Assembly (NCBI GenBank): GCA_031272365.1
Contig: JAISTX010000056.1
Location: forward strand, 1-64,000
Length of the DNA: 64,000 nt
Origin: Eubacteriales Family XIII. Incertae Sedis bacterium
GTDB taxonomy: Bacteria; Bacillota; Clostridia; Peptostreptococcales; Anaerovoracaceae
Reading direction: 5' to 3'
Shown here: one piece after another, positions 17,047-25,993 of the stretch
How the letters are laid out: every line of letters starts with the position of its first letter
Position numbering within the stretch: position 1 is the first letter of the stretch
Position numbers and translations under genes: made by a program
The notes under the pieces: generated by a model
What the model was told of the DNA's origin: nothing
The model's input: the letters and a program-made list of their open reading frames with translations, nothing else
Database searches by the model: none

Positions 17047-18578
17047 CGCGCGAGCCTCCGCCGGAGCAGGGCGAGGATGCCCCGCAGATTCTCTCGGTTG
17101 ACATGGTAGGACTGCCCGATCAGGAGGTAGGCGGCGCCCATGCACAGGGACGAGGCGAGCACGAAGAGCAGGCAGGCGGGCGCGGGGCCTTCGGGCCTGT
17201 AGAACCGCAGCAGGCCCGTGCCGATGCCCGCGGCGGCGCACGCGAAGGCCGCGTTGAGCGCGGAGGGCAGGAGCGCGTCCCGGACGCGGAGGAAGGCGAA
17301 GTCGTGGCGCAGCAGCCAGGCGCCGAGCATCAGGATGAAGAGCAGGTTGCCGATGACGAGCCCCAGCGGCGCGCCCATGTAGCCGAGCCGCCACGTCAGG
17401 GCGAGCACGAGGGCGACGCGGATGGCGGACTGCGCGATCTGGAAGCCCCACGTCCGGTACTGCAGCTGTTTCGCGACGACGAGCCGCTGCAGGAAGGAGT
17501 CCCAGACCGTCGTCACGAGCATGAGCGCGAAGAGCACGAGGGTGCGCGACGCGACGAGGCCGTCCGCCTGCGTGAACTTCCCGTACCCGAACAGCAGCCG
17601 GATGATGGGCCCCGCGTTGACCATGAGGATGGCGGTGAGGGGCAGGGCGAGGTAGTTGGCGAGGACGAGGTAGCGGCTCCACGTGCGGGCGAGGCCCTCC
17701 CGGTCGCCCCTGTGCTCGTAGTCGATGAGCTCGATGCCCACGACGGTGGCGAACTGGACGACGACGACGTTGAGCACGGTCTGGGAGATGCGGCGCGAGA
17801 GCGAGAGCGCCGTGAACACGCCGCCGGGCAGCGTCGAGATCGCCCACAGGCACGCCATCGTCTCCGCGAGGGTGGCGGCCTGCGTCAAGCCCGTGAAAAA
17901 CGTGTTGCGGCCCGCGCTGCGGGGGAGGGCGGCGCGCCCGCGCCCGGCGGGGACGGCGAAGAACCCGGACACCCGCTTGAACTGCACCTGGAGGATCACG
18001 AACTGCAGCGCGTAGGCGACGAGCATGCCCCAGGCGACGAGGATGAAGGACTTTTGGCCCTGCGGCGCGAGGACGAAGGCGATGATGAGGGCGCTTTTCA
18101 ATAGGTCGTTGACCATCGGCAGCACGAAGACGCGGTAGGCGGTGAAGATGTCCATGAGGTAGGTGTTCACGACGGCGAGCAGCGTCACGAAGGCCATGAC
18201 GCGCACCGTGGGCAGCGCGGACTCCAGCGCCCCGGCCCCGAACGCCGAGGTGAAGGAGAGGATCTGCCGGCCGAAGAGGGAGAAGCAGGCGCAGAGTGCA
18301 CAGCCGAGCAGGAGCCAGCCCGCGAGCAGCCGGCCGACGCAGGCGCGGTAGGCCTCCTCCGGACACTCCTGCCGCACCTTCATGAGGTTGGCGACCATGA
18401 CGAGCTGGTTGATCGCCGACACGAAGGTGGTGACGGAGATGATGAGGCTCAGCATGTAAAACAGGACGTCGACCTCCGCGTTCGCGCCGAAGACGGCCGT
18501 GATCACGGAGGACTGGATCAGCACCATCAGCTTCGCGAAGAAGCTGACGCCGACCGAGAGGACGATGTTGCGCGTCAT
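17043..18578 (-). CDS. Lipid-linked oligosaccharide flippase (MurJ/Wzx family)
   Basis: The product has about 511 residues and is highly hydrophobic, with 12-14 predicted membrane helices. The start MTRNIVLSVGVSFFAKLMVLIQSSVI and the overall pattern match the MOP superfamily (MurJ/Wzx). In an exopolysaccharide operon the likely role is to flip undecaprenyl-diphosphate-linked repeat units. The start at 18578 is chosen because it overlaps the preceding TGA (ATGA) and gives the canonical N-terminus. Wzx and MurJ subfamilies cannot be separated by eye, but position favours Wzx. Confidence 0.85.
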   Translation of the reverse strand: MTRNIVLSVGVSFFAKLMVLIQSSVITAVFGANAEVDVLFYMLSLIISVTTFVSAINQLVMVANLMKVRQECPEEAYRACVGRLLAGWLLLGCALCACFSLFGRQILSFTSAFGAGALESALPTVRVMAFVTLLAVVNTYLMDIFTAYRVFVLPMVNDLLKSALIIAFVLAPQGQKSFILVAWGMLVAYALQFVILQVQFKRVSGFFAVPAGRGRAALPRSAGRNTFFTGLTQAATLAETMACLWAISTLPGGVFTALSLSRRISQTVLNVVVVQFATVVGIELIDYEHRGDREGLARTWSRYLVLANYLALPLTAILMVNAGPIIRLLFGYGKFTQADGLVASRTLVLFALMLVTTVWDSFLQRLVVAKQLQYRTWGFQIAQSAIRVALVLALTWRLGYMGAPLGLVIGNLLFILMLGAWLLRHDFAFLRVRDALLPSALNAAFACAAAGIGTGLLRFYRPEGPAPACLLFVLASSLCMGAAYLLIGQSYHVNRENLRGILALLRRRLAR

Positions 18579-19738
18579 CGCGCCGCCACCTCCTCGTAGA
18601 GCCGGCAGTAGGCGGCCGCCATCTCCGCGATGTCGCACGTCTGCGCGAAGGCGCGCGCGGCCCCGCCGATCCTTTGCCGCTCCGCCTCGGGGGCTTCAAA
18701 GAACAGGCGGCCGACCGCGTCCGCGAGCGCGCGGGCGCTGCCCGCCTCATACAGGAGCCCCGTCTCCCCGTGCGTGATGAGCTCGGCCGGCCCCGCGCTG
18801 TCGGGGGCGACGGCGGGGAGCCCGGCGGCCATGGCCTCGAGGAGCGCCAGGCCGAGCGCCTCGGAAAACGCCGCGTGGACGTACCCGTCGAAACCGCAGA
18901 GGATCTCCCAGACGTCCGGGCGCTGCCCGGCGAATTCCACGAGGCCGTCCGGGATGCCGAGCGCCTCCGCGCGTGCCAAAAGACCCCGGTGCGCCTCCGC
19001 GTAGCCGCCCTCCGTGCCGCAGACGAAGACGATGCGGAACGGCCGGCTTTCCTGTATGCACAAAGCGAGGGCGTCCAGAATCACGTGCTGCCCCTTGAGC
19101 TCCGGCACGAGCCGGGACGTGCAGACGAGCCGGGGCGGGGCAGGCGGGGCGGGCAGGGCGTAGCCCTCCTTCCCGCGTATGCGGCCGGCCTGGATCCCGT
19201 TATAGATCAAAAGGGAATGGGGCAGGCGCTGCGCTTCGCAGCCGGCGAGGACGGCGCGCGAGACGGCGATGTTGGCGTCCACGAGCCGGCGGTGCAGGAA
19301 GAGCTTCAGGCCGCGGTAGGTCGGGACGTCGTAGGTGTTGTGCACCGTGAAGACGAGGCGCAGGCCGGGCACGAGCATTTTCAGGAGCATGCCCCAGTAC
19401 TTCGTCCCCGTGTTTTGCGCGTGCACGACGCGGAAGCCCCCCGCGCGGACGTGGGCGAGCAGGCGGCGCAGCACCCCCAGGCGGCCGCTGCCCTCGGCGC
19501 GCCCCCAGAAGGCGCCCGCCGCGCCCGTCGCGAGCAGCTGGGCGCGCAGGCCGGGGTCGACGCGGTCGTTCGTCACGAGGTACGCCACGTCCACGGCGCG
19601 CGGCGCGGCGCACCGTGCGCGGGCCTTTTCGTACGCATCGAAAAAGTCGATGAGCAGGCGCTCCGCCCCGCCCACCTCCAAGGATGACGTCAGGTAGAGG
19701 ACGCGCAGGGGGGCGTCAGCCTTCGAACCACGAGCCAC
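18575..19738 (-). CDS. GT4-family glycosyltransferase
   Basis: The 387-residue GT-B retaining glycosyltransferase has an N-terminal VLYLTSSLEVGGAERLLIDF acceptor-domain signature (GGAE). Its C-terminal donor site contains FSEALGLALLEAMAAGLP, the E-x7-E motif of family 4. It probably adds one sugar of the exopolysaccharide repeat in the cytoplasm. It overlaps the upstream chain-length gene by 23 bp and the downstream flippase by an ATGA junction. Confidence 0.85.
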   Translation of the reverse strand: MARGSKADAPLRVLYLTSSLEVGGAERLLIDFFDAYEKARARCAAPRAVDVAYLVTNDRVDPGLRAQLLATGAAGAFWGRAEGSGRLGVLRRLLAHVRAGGFRVVHAQNTGTKYWGMLLKMLVPGLRLVFTVHNTYDVPTYRGLKLFLHRRLVDANIAVSRAVLAGCEAQRLPHSLLIYNGIQAGRIRGKEGYALPAPPAPPRLVCTSRLVPELKGQHVILDALALCIQESRPFRIVFVCGTEGGYAEAHRGLLARAEALGIPDGLVEFAGQRPDVWEILCGFDGYVHAAFSEALGLALLEAMAAGLPAVAPDSAGPAELITHGETGLLYEAGSARALADAVGRLFFEAPEAERQRIGGAARAFAQTCDIAEMAAAYCRLYEEVAAR

Positions 19739-20543
19739 GGGGTTTCACCATCGAATCTGCGCCGGGCCCGCCAGGCCCGCCGGGGCCGATGGATCCGCCG
19801 GAGCCGCCCCGGTCGCCGCCCCGTTCGCCGCCCCGGTCGCCGCCCCGGTCGCCGCCGGAGCCGCCACGGCCGCCACCGCCGCCGCCCCGCCTCTCCGGGG
19901 CGTGCAGGCTCCGGCCCGACCCCGCGGCCCAGATCGCGAGCACGATGGCAAAACCGATGGCGAACCCGATGCCCAGGCCCATCGGCAGGAGCATCCGCCG
20001 CTCGGGGAAGCTGGGGACGGGATCCGGCTCGGCGATCTGCACCGTCTGCACGAAGTCGGCGACGTAGACGGACATGCTGAGCTCGTCCAGGATGTCCACG
20101 CAGCCGTTCGCGATGATCGCCGCGTCGTAGGGGTTGTCGCAGACGACCTCGATCTTGATGAGGCGCGACTGCGCTTCGTTCGTCGCGGAGATGAAATGGT
20201 CGTCCGCGTCGAAGCGGTGCCGCTCCAGCCAGGGGAGCTGGGCGCCGAGGCGCTCGCGCACCTTGAGGAAGCCGGCCTCCGAGCTGATGAAGTTTGCGAA
20301 GTCCGTGGCGACCTCTTTGTTTGCGAGCAGGTCCTGGTAGATGCCCGACGTGCTGGTTTCGGCGGTGGCCTGCTTCGTGATGTAGACCATGGACGTGGCG
20401 CTGTATTCGTAGAGGTGCAGCCCGGAGATCAGGCGCGAGGTCCCGATCATGCCAAGGATCATGGCGAGCAGGATGATCGCCAAGAAGAGCAGCAGCCGCC
20501 GGATGCGGGCGCTATTGATCGACAGTCTCGCCCACAAGCCCAT
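19716..20543 (-). CDS. Wzz/YveK-type chain-length regulator with Gly-rich basic tail
   Basis: The product is a 275-residue protein with an N-terminal transmembrane helix (LLLFLAIILLAMILGMIG), an extracytoplasmic domain of about 130 residues and a second helix near 190-208 preceded by a Pro-rich VPSFPERR. This is the two-helix layout of polysaccharide co-polymerases. In Bacillota such proteins usually activate a BY-kinase through their cytoplasmic end. Here the cytoplasmic end is a 60-residue Gly/Arg/Asp/Ser tail with RGGDRGG-type repeats and no kinase gene follows. GGGAGGTGG precedes the ATG at 20543, which lies inside the upstream gene (32 bp overlap). Confidence 0.8.
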   Translation of the reverse strand: MGLWARLSINSARIRRLLLFLAIILLAMILGMIGTSRLISGLHLYEYSATSMVYITKQATAETSTSGIYQDLLANKEVATDFANFISSEAGFLKVRERLGAQLPWLERHRFDADDHFISATNEAQSRLIKIEVVCDNPYDAAIIANGCVDILDELSMSVYVADFVQTVQIAEPDPVPSFPERRMLLPMGLGIGFAIGFAIVLAIWAAGSGRSLHAPERRGGGGGGRGGSGGDRGGDRGGERGGDRGGSGGSIGPGGPGGPGADSMVKPRGSWFEG

Positions 20544-22674
20544 CTTCCACCTCCCAGTAGAATGCGTCTATATCCGCGAGCATCTGCCCGACGGAGAAAT
20601 CCGTGTGCGTCGCCTGCTCGTAAGTGATCCAGTCGGTGCGCACGCCCGCGAGCCGGAGCGCGCGGTAGAGCGACTCGCCGTCTACGGCGGGGACGACCGC
20701 GTCCATCCCGCCCCCGAGCACGAGCGTCGGGGGGGTCGACTCCGTGACATACCGCGTGGGCGAGATGCGGTCGATGCCGCCGCGCCCGTCCGTCGTCCAC
20801 CGGCTGCCGAGCAGCGCCTTGAGCATGTCGTTCTGCGCGGCCTCGGGGCTGTCCGGGTCGATGCCGAGGTAGTCGCGCGGCGAAATCGGTGCCGAATAGG
20901 TGCAAACGGCTTCGATCGTGAAGGTATAGCGCTTTGCGTCGTCGTCGTCGAGGAAGCCCACGCCCCGCGTGTACGCGGCGTTCAGCGCGAGGTTGCCGCC
21001 CGACGATGTGCCTTGCAGGATGATGTGGTTGGGATCGATGGCGTAGTCCGCGGCGTGGTCGACCAGGTATTGGACGGCGTCGAGCACGTCCGTCAGCTGG
21101 TCGTCGTACCCGTATTCCGTCATGTGGCGCGTGCTGATGGAGACGGCCGTGTAGCCGTGGTGCGCCATCGTGAGGATCGCCGGACGCAGGCTGTCCTTGT
21201 CCGTCGTCGTGAAAGAGCCCCCCGGGACGAATACGATCAGGGGGTTCCGCGCGGGTGCCCCCTCGGTGGTCAGCGGGTAGACGATGTCGCAGAGGCGCGT
21301 GTCCGCCTCCTCCGCCGCCTTGTCCGCGGAGGCCGCGCCGCTGGACTCCTTTTCCTCCTCGGCGGCGTAGGGCACGTCCTTCAAAAACTGGACCGACGCG
21401 TCGGGCTCCGTGTACAGCTCGAACGCGGCCTTCGCCTTCACGGCCTTCTCCGTGCCGAAGATGTCCGTGCGCTCCTCGACGTCCTTCATCTCGACCTCCG
21501 GGTATTCGATCACCTTCGACGCGATCTCGTCGAGCGTGTCGTGCTCGTACTCGCCCGCCGGCCCGCAGGCGGTCAGGAGCAGCAGGAGCGCAAGGCCGCA
21601 GGCCGCCGCGCGGTAGATGCGCAGCAGCTTCTCGACGTGCCCGTCCAAGGAGAACTTCTCGCGCATGGTCCCAAAGGCCCTCCCGCTCATCTCCTTGCGC
21701 ATCCGCTCGGAGGAGGCGAGGGCGCCGATCGCCGCCGCGAGCTGCTGCGGGTCGCCCGGCCTCACCAGGATGCCGTTCTTGCCCCCCTCGACCGCGTCGG
21801 GGATGGCGCCGACGCCCGTCGTGACGTTGGGGATGCCCGCCGCCATCGTCTCGAGCACCGACATCGGCAGGCCCTCGTCGTAGGAGGGCAGCACGTGCAG
21901 CATCGCCCGGCGGAGCGCGTCCCGCTTCCCGCTCTTCGCGAGGAAGCCCATGCATCGCACAGAGCCGTCCGCGCCGCCCGCCGCCTCCGCGGCCCGCGCC
22001 GCTTCGTCGAGCGCCGCGCCGCCGCCGTAGAGCAGCACGGAAACGCCTTCCGGCAGCGTGCCGCTGCGGCGCATCTGGGCCGCGGCCTCGATCAGGTCGA
22101 ACGCCCCTTTGCGGCGGCCGACCTCGCCGAGGAAGATGATCTCCTTCGCGCCCGGGTCGTAGGGGTTTTCCGGGGGCACGGCCACCGCGTTGTGCAGCAC
22201 CTCGACGCCCTCGGCCACCCCGACCTTCTCCCGGAGCAGCTTCTCCCACGCGCTCCCGAGGCAGAGGACGCGGTCCGCGCGCGCCAGCGTCTCCTCGATG
22301 CGGCGCTTCTCGCGCGGGGGCGCGGCGTCGTAGTAGGCCTCAAACTGCGCCCCGTGCAGATGGAAGACCACCGGCTTGCCGAACCGCTTCGCGATGCGCA
22401 GGGCCAGGCCCTTGCGCACGAAGCTCCCGCGGCTCGCGCTGTGGATGTGCACGAGGTCGATCTTTTTCGTCAGCAGGATGAAGAAGAGCCGCAGGAACGC
22501 GCCGAGCGAGAACAGGTGGCGCTTCGCGGCCGGCCCGCCCGTCGCCGTGGCCACGTAGGTGACGTCCACGGCCGCGCGGTAGCCCTCGTGGTGCAGGTAG
22601 TTGTCGACGACCGTCCAGATGCCGCCTTTCGTGTCCGGGTGGACACCGACCATGAGCACGCGCAGCTTTTTCAT
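20512..22674 (-). CDS. GT4 glycosyltransferase fused to an extracytoplasmic alpha/beta-hydrolase
   Basis: This is a continuous 720-residue reading frame. Residues 1-355 are a GT4 glycosyltransferase (GGIWTVVDNYL start, HLHGA, and EGLPMSVLETMAAGIP as E-x7-E). Residues 356-371 (AAACGLALLLLLTACG) look like a signal/lipobox or a short membrane helix. Residues about 465-720 form an alpha/beta-hydrolase of the HSL/esterase type: FVPGGSF oxyanion loop, GTSSG nucleophile Ser557, Asp658 and His690. No stop separates the halves. A cytoplasmic transferase joined by one helix to an outside esterase is topologically possible. Alternatively it is two genes merged by loss of a stop codon, or an internal start such as TTG near residue 343 is used. 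The start at 22674 overlaps the upstream TGA. The stop is TAG. Confidence 0.75.
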   Translation of the reverse strand: MKKLRVLMVGVHPDTKGGIWTVVDNYLHHEGYRAAVDVTYVATATGGPAAKRHLFSLGAFLRLFFILLTKKIDLVHIHSASRGSFVRKGLALRIAKRFGKPVVFHLHGAQFEAYYDAAPPREKRRIEETLARADRVLCLGSAWEKLLREKVGVAEGVEVLHNAVAVPPENPYDPGAKEIIFLGEVGRRKGAFDLIEAAAQMRRSGTLPEGVSVLLYGGGAALDEAARAAEAAGGADGSVRCMGFLAKSGKRDALRRAMLHVLPSYDEGLPMSVLETMAAGIPNVTTGVGAIPDAVEGGKNGILVRPGDPQQLAAAIGALASSERMRKEMSGRAFGTMREKFSLDGHVEKLLRIYRAAACGLALLLLLTACGPAGEYEHDTLDEIASKVIEYPEVEMKDVEERTDIFGTEKAVKAKAAFELYTEPDASVQFLKDVPYAAEEEKESSGAASADKAAEEADTRLCDIVYPLTTEGAPARNPLIVFVPGGSFTTTDKDSLRPAILTMAHHGYTAVSISTRHMTEYGYDDQLTDVLDAVQYLVDHAADYAIDPNHIILQGTSSGGNLALNAAYTRGVGFLDDDDAKRYTFTIEAVCTYSAPISPRDYLGIDPDSPEAAQNDMLKALLGSRWTTDGRGGIDRISPTRYVTESTPPTLVLGGGMDAVVPAVDGESLYRALRLAGVRTDWITYEQATHTDFSVGQMLADIDAFYWEVEDGLVGETVDQ

Positions 22675-23603
22675 AGCGCCTCCTCCGCCATCTCCCGCGT
22701 CACGGGCCCCTTCACGGGCTCCGGGAGCGGGATCCAGTCGCCGAGCATCTCGCTCGTGCCGAGGGGCGCGAGCGTGGAGAAGCCGGCGCCGTTCATGAAC
22801 GATATCTCGCCGAACACGAGCATCCCGCCCGTCTCGTAGAAATCCACGCGCACATAGGGGAAAGGCTTCGCGATGTCGCCCGCGATGCGCAGCATCTCCT
22901 TCAGCCGCTTCGGCGGCGGCATGGACTTCCCCGCGTCCAGCCGCCCCTCGAGGTTGATCATCGTCGGCGTCCAGTCCGGCTCGTACAGGCGCCGGTGGTG
23001 GTGCGGCGTGGAGCGCCCGGCGTCGCACTGGATCAGCCTCGGCGCGCCGCCGAAGCAGTGCACCTTGTAGTCGGTTGGGGGCAGGCCCGGCGCGTCCCCG
23101 TCGATGAGCGCCTCGCAGAGGATGCGCGGCGGGACGACGCCGTAGAACCACTCGCCATACGCCTCCAGGTAGGTCGTATGCAGCCAGCGGTTCAGCTTCC
23201 GCGCCGCCGCCTCCCGGTCGAACGTGCGCTTGTCCCGGCAGAACAGGTTGTAGCCGCAGCCGTGCGTCACCTTCAGCGCGAAGCGGTCGGGCAGGGAGTC
23301 CCAGGGGATGGCCGCCGCGTCGCCGCCCTCCCAGTAGAGGGTGTTGAGGATGCCCCCGTGGCCCTTGTTTTCCATATAGACGCGCGCCAGGTATTTGTCG
23401 GAGCACGCGGCGTAGAGCGGCACGTGGTAGTACAGCTTGATCCACTGCAGCTTCTCCTGCCAGGTCACGGGGTTTTTCAGGTCGAGCCTCTTGCGGAATT
23501 TCAGGAAATAAATAATAGACTCCGCCGCCTCCGGCCGCGCCCGGTAGACCGGCGTCAACGCCCATAAAAACAGATTGCGTGCGATCGTTTTCGGTTTGAT
23601 CAA
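22671..23603 (-). CDS. TupA-like ATP-grasp polysaccharide biosynthesis protein
   Basis: The product is about 310 residues and resembles TupA-like ATP-grasp proteins of teichuronopeptide and capsule loci: NPVTWQEKLQWIKLYYH, the CSDKYLARVYMENKG stretch, ALKVTHGCGYN, and the C-terminal PFPYVRVDFYETGG...FGEISFMNGAGF. These proteins are thought to form amide or related bonds to sugar acids. The proposed TTG start at 23603 overlaps the upstream TGA (TTGA), matching the coupled junctions of this operon, and yields IKPKTIARNLF as N-terminus. Confidence 0.75.
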   Translation of the reverse strand: MIKPKTIARNLFLWALTPVYRARPEAAESIIYFLKFRKRLDLKNPVTWQEKLQWIKLYYHVPLYAACSDKYLARVYMENKGHGGILNTLYWEGGDAAAIPWDSLPDRFALKVTHGCGYNLFCRDKRTFDREAAARKLNRWLHTTYLEAYGEWFYGVVPPRILCEALIDGDAPGLPPTDYKVHCFGGAPRLIQCDAGRSTPHHHRRLYEPDWTPTMINLEGRLDAGKSMPPPKRLKEMLRIAGDIAKPFPYVRVDFYETGGMLVFGEISFMNGAGFSTLAPLGTSEMLGDWIPLPEPVKGPVTREMAEEAL

Positions 23604-25159
23604 TGCGCCTGCCCCCGTTTGATTTTGTTCGTCGTCGTCTTCGGGAACGGCTCGTCCCGGAAGGTGGTCTTCAGGATGGACATGTAGAAGGGCAGCGTCT
23701 CGTTGAGGCGGCGGATGCCGTCCTCGATGCCGTCCCGGAGCCGCGCCTTGCCCTCTTCGGCCATGCCGTCCGTGTAGGCGGGGAAGATCTCGGCGGCGAT
23801 GGCGCCGTCCGACTCGTAGACGACGATCTCCGCGATGCGCTCGTCGCTGGAGGCGAGGGATTCGACCTCCTCGGGGGAGACGTTGTACCCGTTGTCCAGG
23901 ACGATCAGGTTCCCGATGCGCCCCGTGATGAAGAGGTAGCCGTCCTCGTCGAGATACCCGAGGTCGCCGGTGCGGAGCCAGCCGTCCTCCGTGTAGAGCT
24001 CTTTCGTCAGGTCCGGGCGCTTGTAGTAGCCCTTGCACATGCACACGCCGCGCATCTGGATTTCGCCTACGCCAGCTGCGCCCGGGGCACCCCCGGCAAT
24101 CATGGTGCCCCCGGCGGCGCTGCCGCCCGCGATGCGGATGTCCGTGTTCGGGTAGGCCCGCCCGACGCTGCCGTCGCGGTAGTCGCGGCGCCTGGTCGAG
24201 GCCACCATGCCCGTCGTCTCCGTCAGCCCGTAGGCGTTCAGGAGGTCGATGCCGAGGCCCCGGTAGAAGGCGGGGATCTCCGCCGGGACGCGCGCGCCGC
24301 CGCAGATGATCAGGTTCACGTCGCCCAGATCCTGCGTCAGGCCCGCCTCGATGCGCCGCATGACCGCGCGCGCCATCGCGGGCACCATGAGCACCTGCTG
24401 CGGCCTGTAGCGGGCGATCTCGCCCAAAAACGCGGCGGGTCCGTCGCTCATGTAGAACTGGAGCCCCTGGCCCACCATCATCAGCAGCCCGATGACGCCG
24501 AAGATGTGGAAGAAGGGCAGGAAGGCGAGGTTGGTCTCAGGCATCTCGTGCATCGCGATGCCCGCCAGCACGCTGCTGACCAGCGAATGCTGCGTCAGCA
24601 TCACGCCCTTGGCCGCGCCGGTCGTCCCGGAGGTGTACATGATGACGGCGAGGTCGGAAGGGGCGGGCGCCGGGGCCTCCGGCGCGCCTTCGCCCGCGCG
24701 CAGCCACGCGCCGAAGTCCGGACCGTCGAGGCAGCAGAAATGCCGCACCGCGCCGCCGGCCTCCGCGCCCTCGCGCACCGTCTCGAAGGCACCCCCGTAG
24801 AGCAGGGCCTGGGCGTCGCTGTCGGCCACGAGCTGGCACAGGCGGCCCGGCGGCAGCTGGACGTCGAGCGGCACGACGACGGCGCCGGCGTGGAACCCGG
24901 CCAACATGGCCACCGCGCCCGCATAGCCGGGCATGGTGGCGACGGCGACCTGTTTGCCGGAGAGCCCCAGCGCGTGGAGCCGGGCGGAAAAGCGGCGGAC
25001 ATCCTGCATGAGCTGCCCGCGCGTGACGGGCAGGGGGTCCCGCAGCCGGTGGACGAGCACCGTGTCGCCGGGCGCGCCCCGCTGCGAAAAATATTCCAGC
25101 AGCTCCCGCAGGGTTTCGGACGCGGGGGCCTTGTTGTACGGGTATGGGCCTATGTTCAT
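23600..25159 (-). CDS. AMP-forming acyl (acyl-carrier-protein) ligase
   Basis: The 519-residue member of the acyl-adenylate superfamily has the P-loop YTSGTTGAAKG at 175-185, the LNAYGLTETTG motif, the hinge region GYLFITGRIGNLIVLDNGYNVSPEEVE and the C-terminal catalytic Lys in KTTTNKIKR. The gene directly downstream of a free-standing carrier protein (ATGA overlap at 25156-25159) encodes it, so the most likely activity is ATP-dependent loading of an acyl or aminoacyl group onto that carrier. This resembles the DltA-DltC pair, here inside an exopolysaccharide operon with hexapeptide acyltransferases as possible acceptor enzymes. Confidence 0.85.
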   Translation of the reverse strand: MNIGPYPYNKAPASETLRELLEYFSQRGAPGDTVLVHRLRDPLPVTRGQLMQDVRRFSARLHALGLSGKQVAVATMPGYAGAVAMLAGFHAGAVVVPLDVQLPPGRLCQLVADSDAQALLYGGAFETVREGAEAGGAVRHFCCLDGPDFGAWLRAGEGAPEAPAPAPSDLAVIMYTSGTTGAAKGVMLTQHSLVSSVLAGIAMHEMPETNLAFLPFFHIFGVIGLLMMVGQGLQFYMSDGPAAFLGEIARYRPQQVLMVPAMARAVMRRIEAGLTQDLGDVNLIICGGARVPAEIPAFYRGLGIDLLNAYGLTETTGMVASTRRRDYRDGSVGRAYPNTDIRIAGGSAAGGTMIAGGAPGAAGVGEIQMRGVCMCKGYYKRPDLTKELYTEDGWLRTGDLGYLDEDGYLFITGRIGNLIVLDNGYNVSPEEVESLASSDERIAEIVVYESDGAIAAEIFPAYTDGMAEEGKARLRDGIEDGIRRLNETLPFYMSILKTTFRDEPFPKTTTNKIKRGQAH

Positions 25160-25404
25160 ATTTTTTCCTGCGCTTTCTCCCCAACGAAATCCGCAAGATC
25201 CCCCATGCGCCGTAAACTGCGGAAATCCACATTCTCAAACATATAGACGACACCGAACTCCCGCTCGATGTCGTAGACGATCTGTGACAGATCGAAGGAG
25301 TTGAGCCCCAGATCCGTCAGCAGATCCGTGTCCGGCTCGATCGTCCCCTTGTGTTCTTCCGCATACACAAGCAATATGCGGACAAGCCTGTCGTAAACAC
25401 TCAT
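25156..25404 (-). CDS. Acyl carrier protein of the exopolysaccharide operon
   Basis: The product is 82 residues with the carrier-protein fold pattern. The phosphopantetheine attachment site is DLGLNSFDL, with Ser36 as the modified residue, followed by IEREFGV. It sits immediately upstream of the acyl ligase and overlaps its start by 4 bp, suggesting a dedicated loading pair rather than the fatty-acid synthase carrier. Confidence 0.9.
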   Translation of the reverse strand: MSVYDRLVRILLVYAEEHKGTIEPDTDLLTDLGLNSFDLSQIVYDIEREFGVVYMFENVDFRSLRRMGDLADFVGEKAQEKI

Positions 25405-25442
25405 TTCTTTTACCTCCCCTATGTGGTATTGCCAACTGCGCC

Positions 25443-25982
25443 TCAGACGACGAAACCCTCACCTGCCTCGTTCAACGCCTGAAGCATCTCTTCCTTCATA
25501 CCGTCCGTAATGCCGCCGCGGATCGTCCACTCCTCCCCGAAGCAGGGCGCGCGCGCGATCGCCTCGCCGAGGCTTTCCATATAGGAAGCGACCTCCGCAA
25601 ATTTCCTGGCCGGGTTCCCCCCGGCCACTGCGCCCGCGGGCACGTCCGAAGACACCACGCTCCCCGCGATGACGGCGGCGCCTTTCCCGATGCGGACGCC
25701 GGGCAGGATGGTCGCGCGCGTCGCCACGAAGACGTTGTCCTCGATCACGACGGGCGCGATGCGCCGCAGCCCGAGCGAAGGGACGAGGCTGTCGTCGTGC
25801 GCAAACACCTGAACGTAGGGCGCAAACGCCACGTTGTCGCCGATGTGGATGAGCCACAGGTAGTCGGGGTCGATGACGACGCCCGAGCCCTTGTGGAGGT
25901 TTTCCCCCACGGTCAGGCCCCGCCGCCTCATCGATGCAACGGTTTCCGTGCCCCGGACCGCTGCCTTGAATTGTTCCATCAT
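25443..25982 (-). CDS. Second hexapeptide-repeat acyltransferase
   Basis: The 179-residue left-handed beta-helix acyltransferase has repeats such as IHIGDNVAFAPYVQV, VVIEDNVFVATRATI and GVRIGKGAAVIAGSVV, then AGAVAGGNPAR. It aligns along its length with the protein at 15519-16061 and is probably a diverged duplicate. It lies next to the carrier protein and ligase, which makes it the best candidate to use the carrier-bound acyl group. Two adjacent ATGs (25982 and 25979) are possible starts. The nearest AAAGGAG is about 16 bases away, so initiation may depend on coupling to the gene ending at 25994. Confidence 0.85.
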   Translation of the reverse strand: MMEQFKAAVRGTETVASMRRRGLTVGENLHKGSGVVIDPDYLWLIHIGDNVAFAPYVQVFAHDDSLVPSLGLRRIAPVVIEDNVFVATRATILPGVRIGKGAAVIAGSVVSSDVPAGAVAGGNPARKFAEVASYMESLGEAIARAPCFGEEWTIRGGITDGMKEEMLQALNEAGEGFVV

Positions 25983-25993
25983 GGTCTAGTAGA

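Noticed and set aside
19742-19900. Gly-rich tail of the chain-length regulator as an artefact of an extended frame
   Set aside because: The frame has no earlier stop after the second membrane helix, so the tail must be translated unless there is a sequencing indel; kept as part of the gene.
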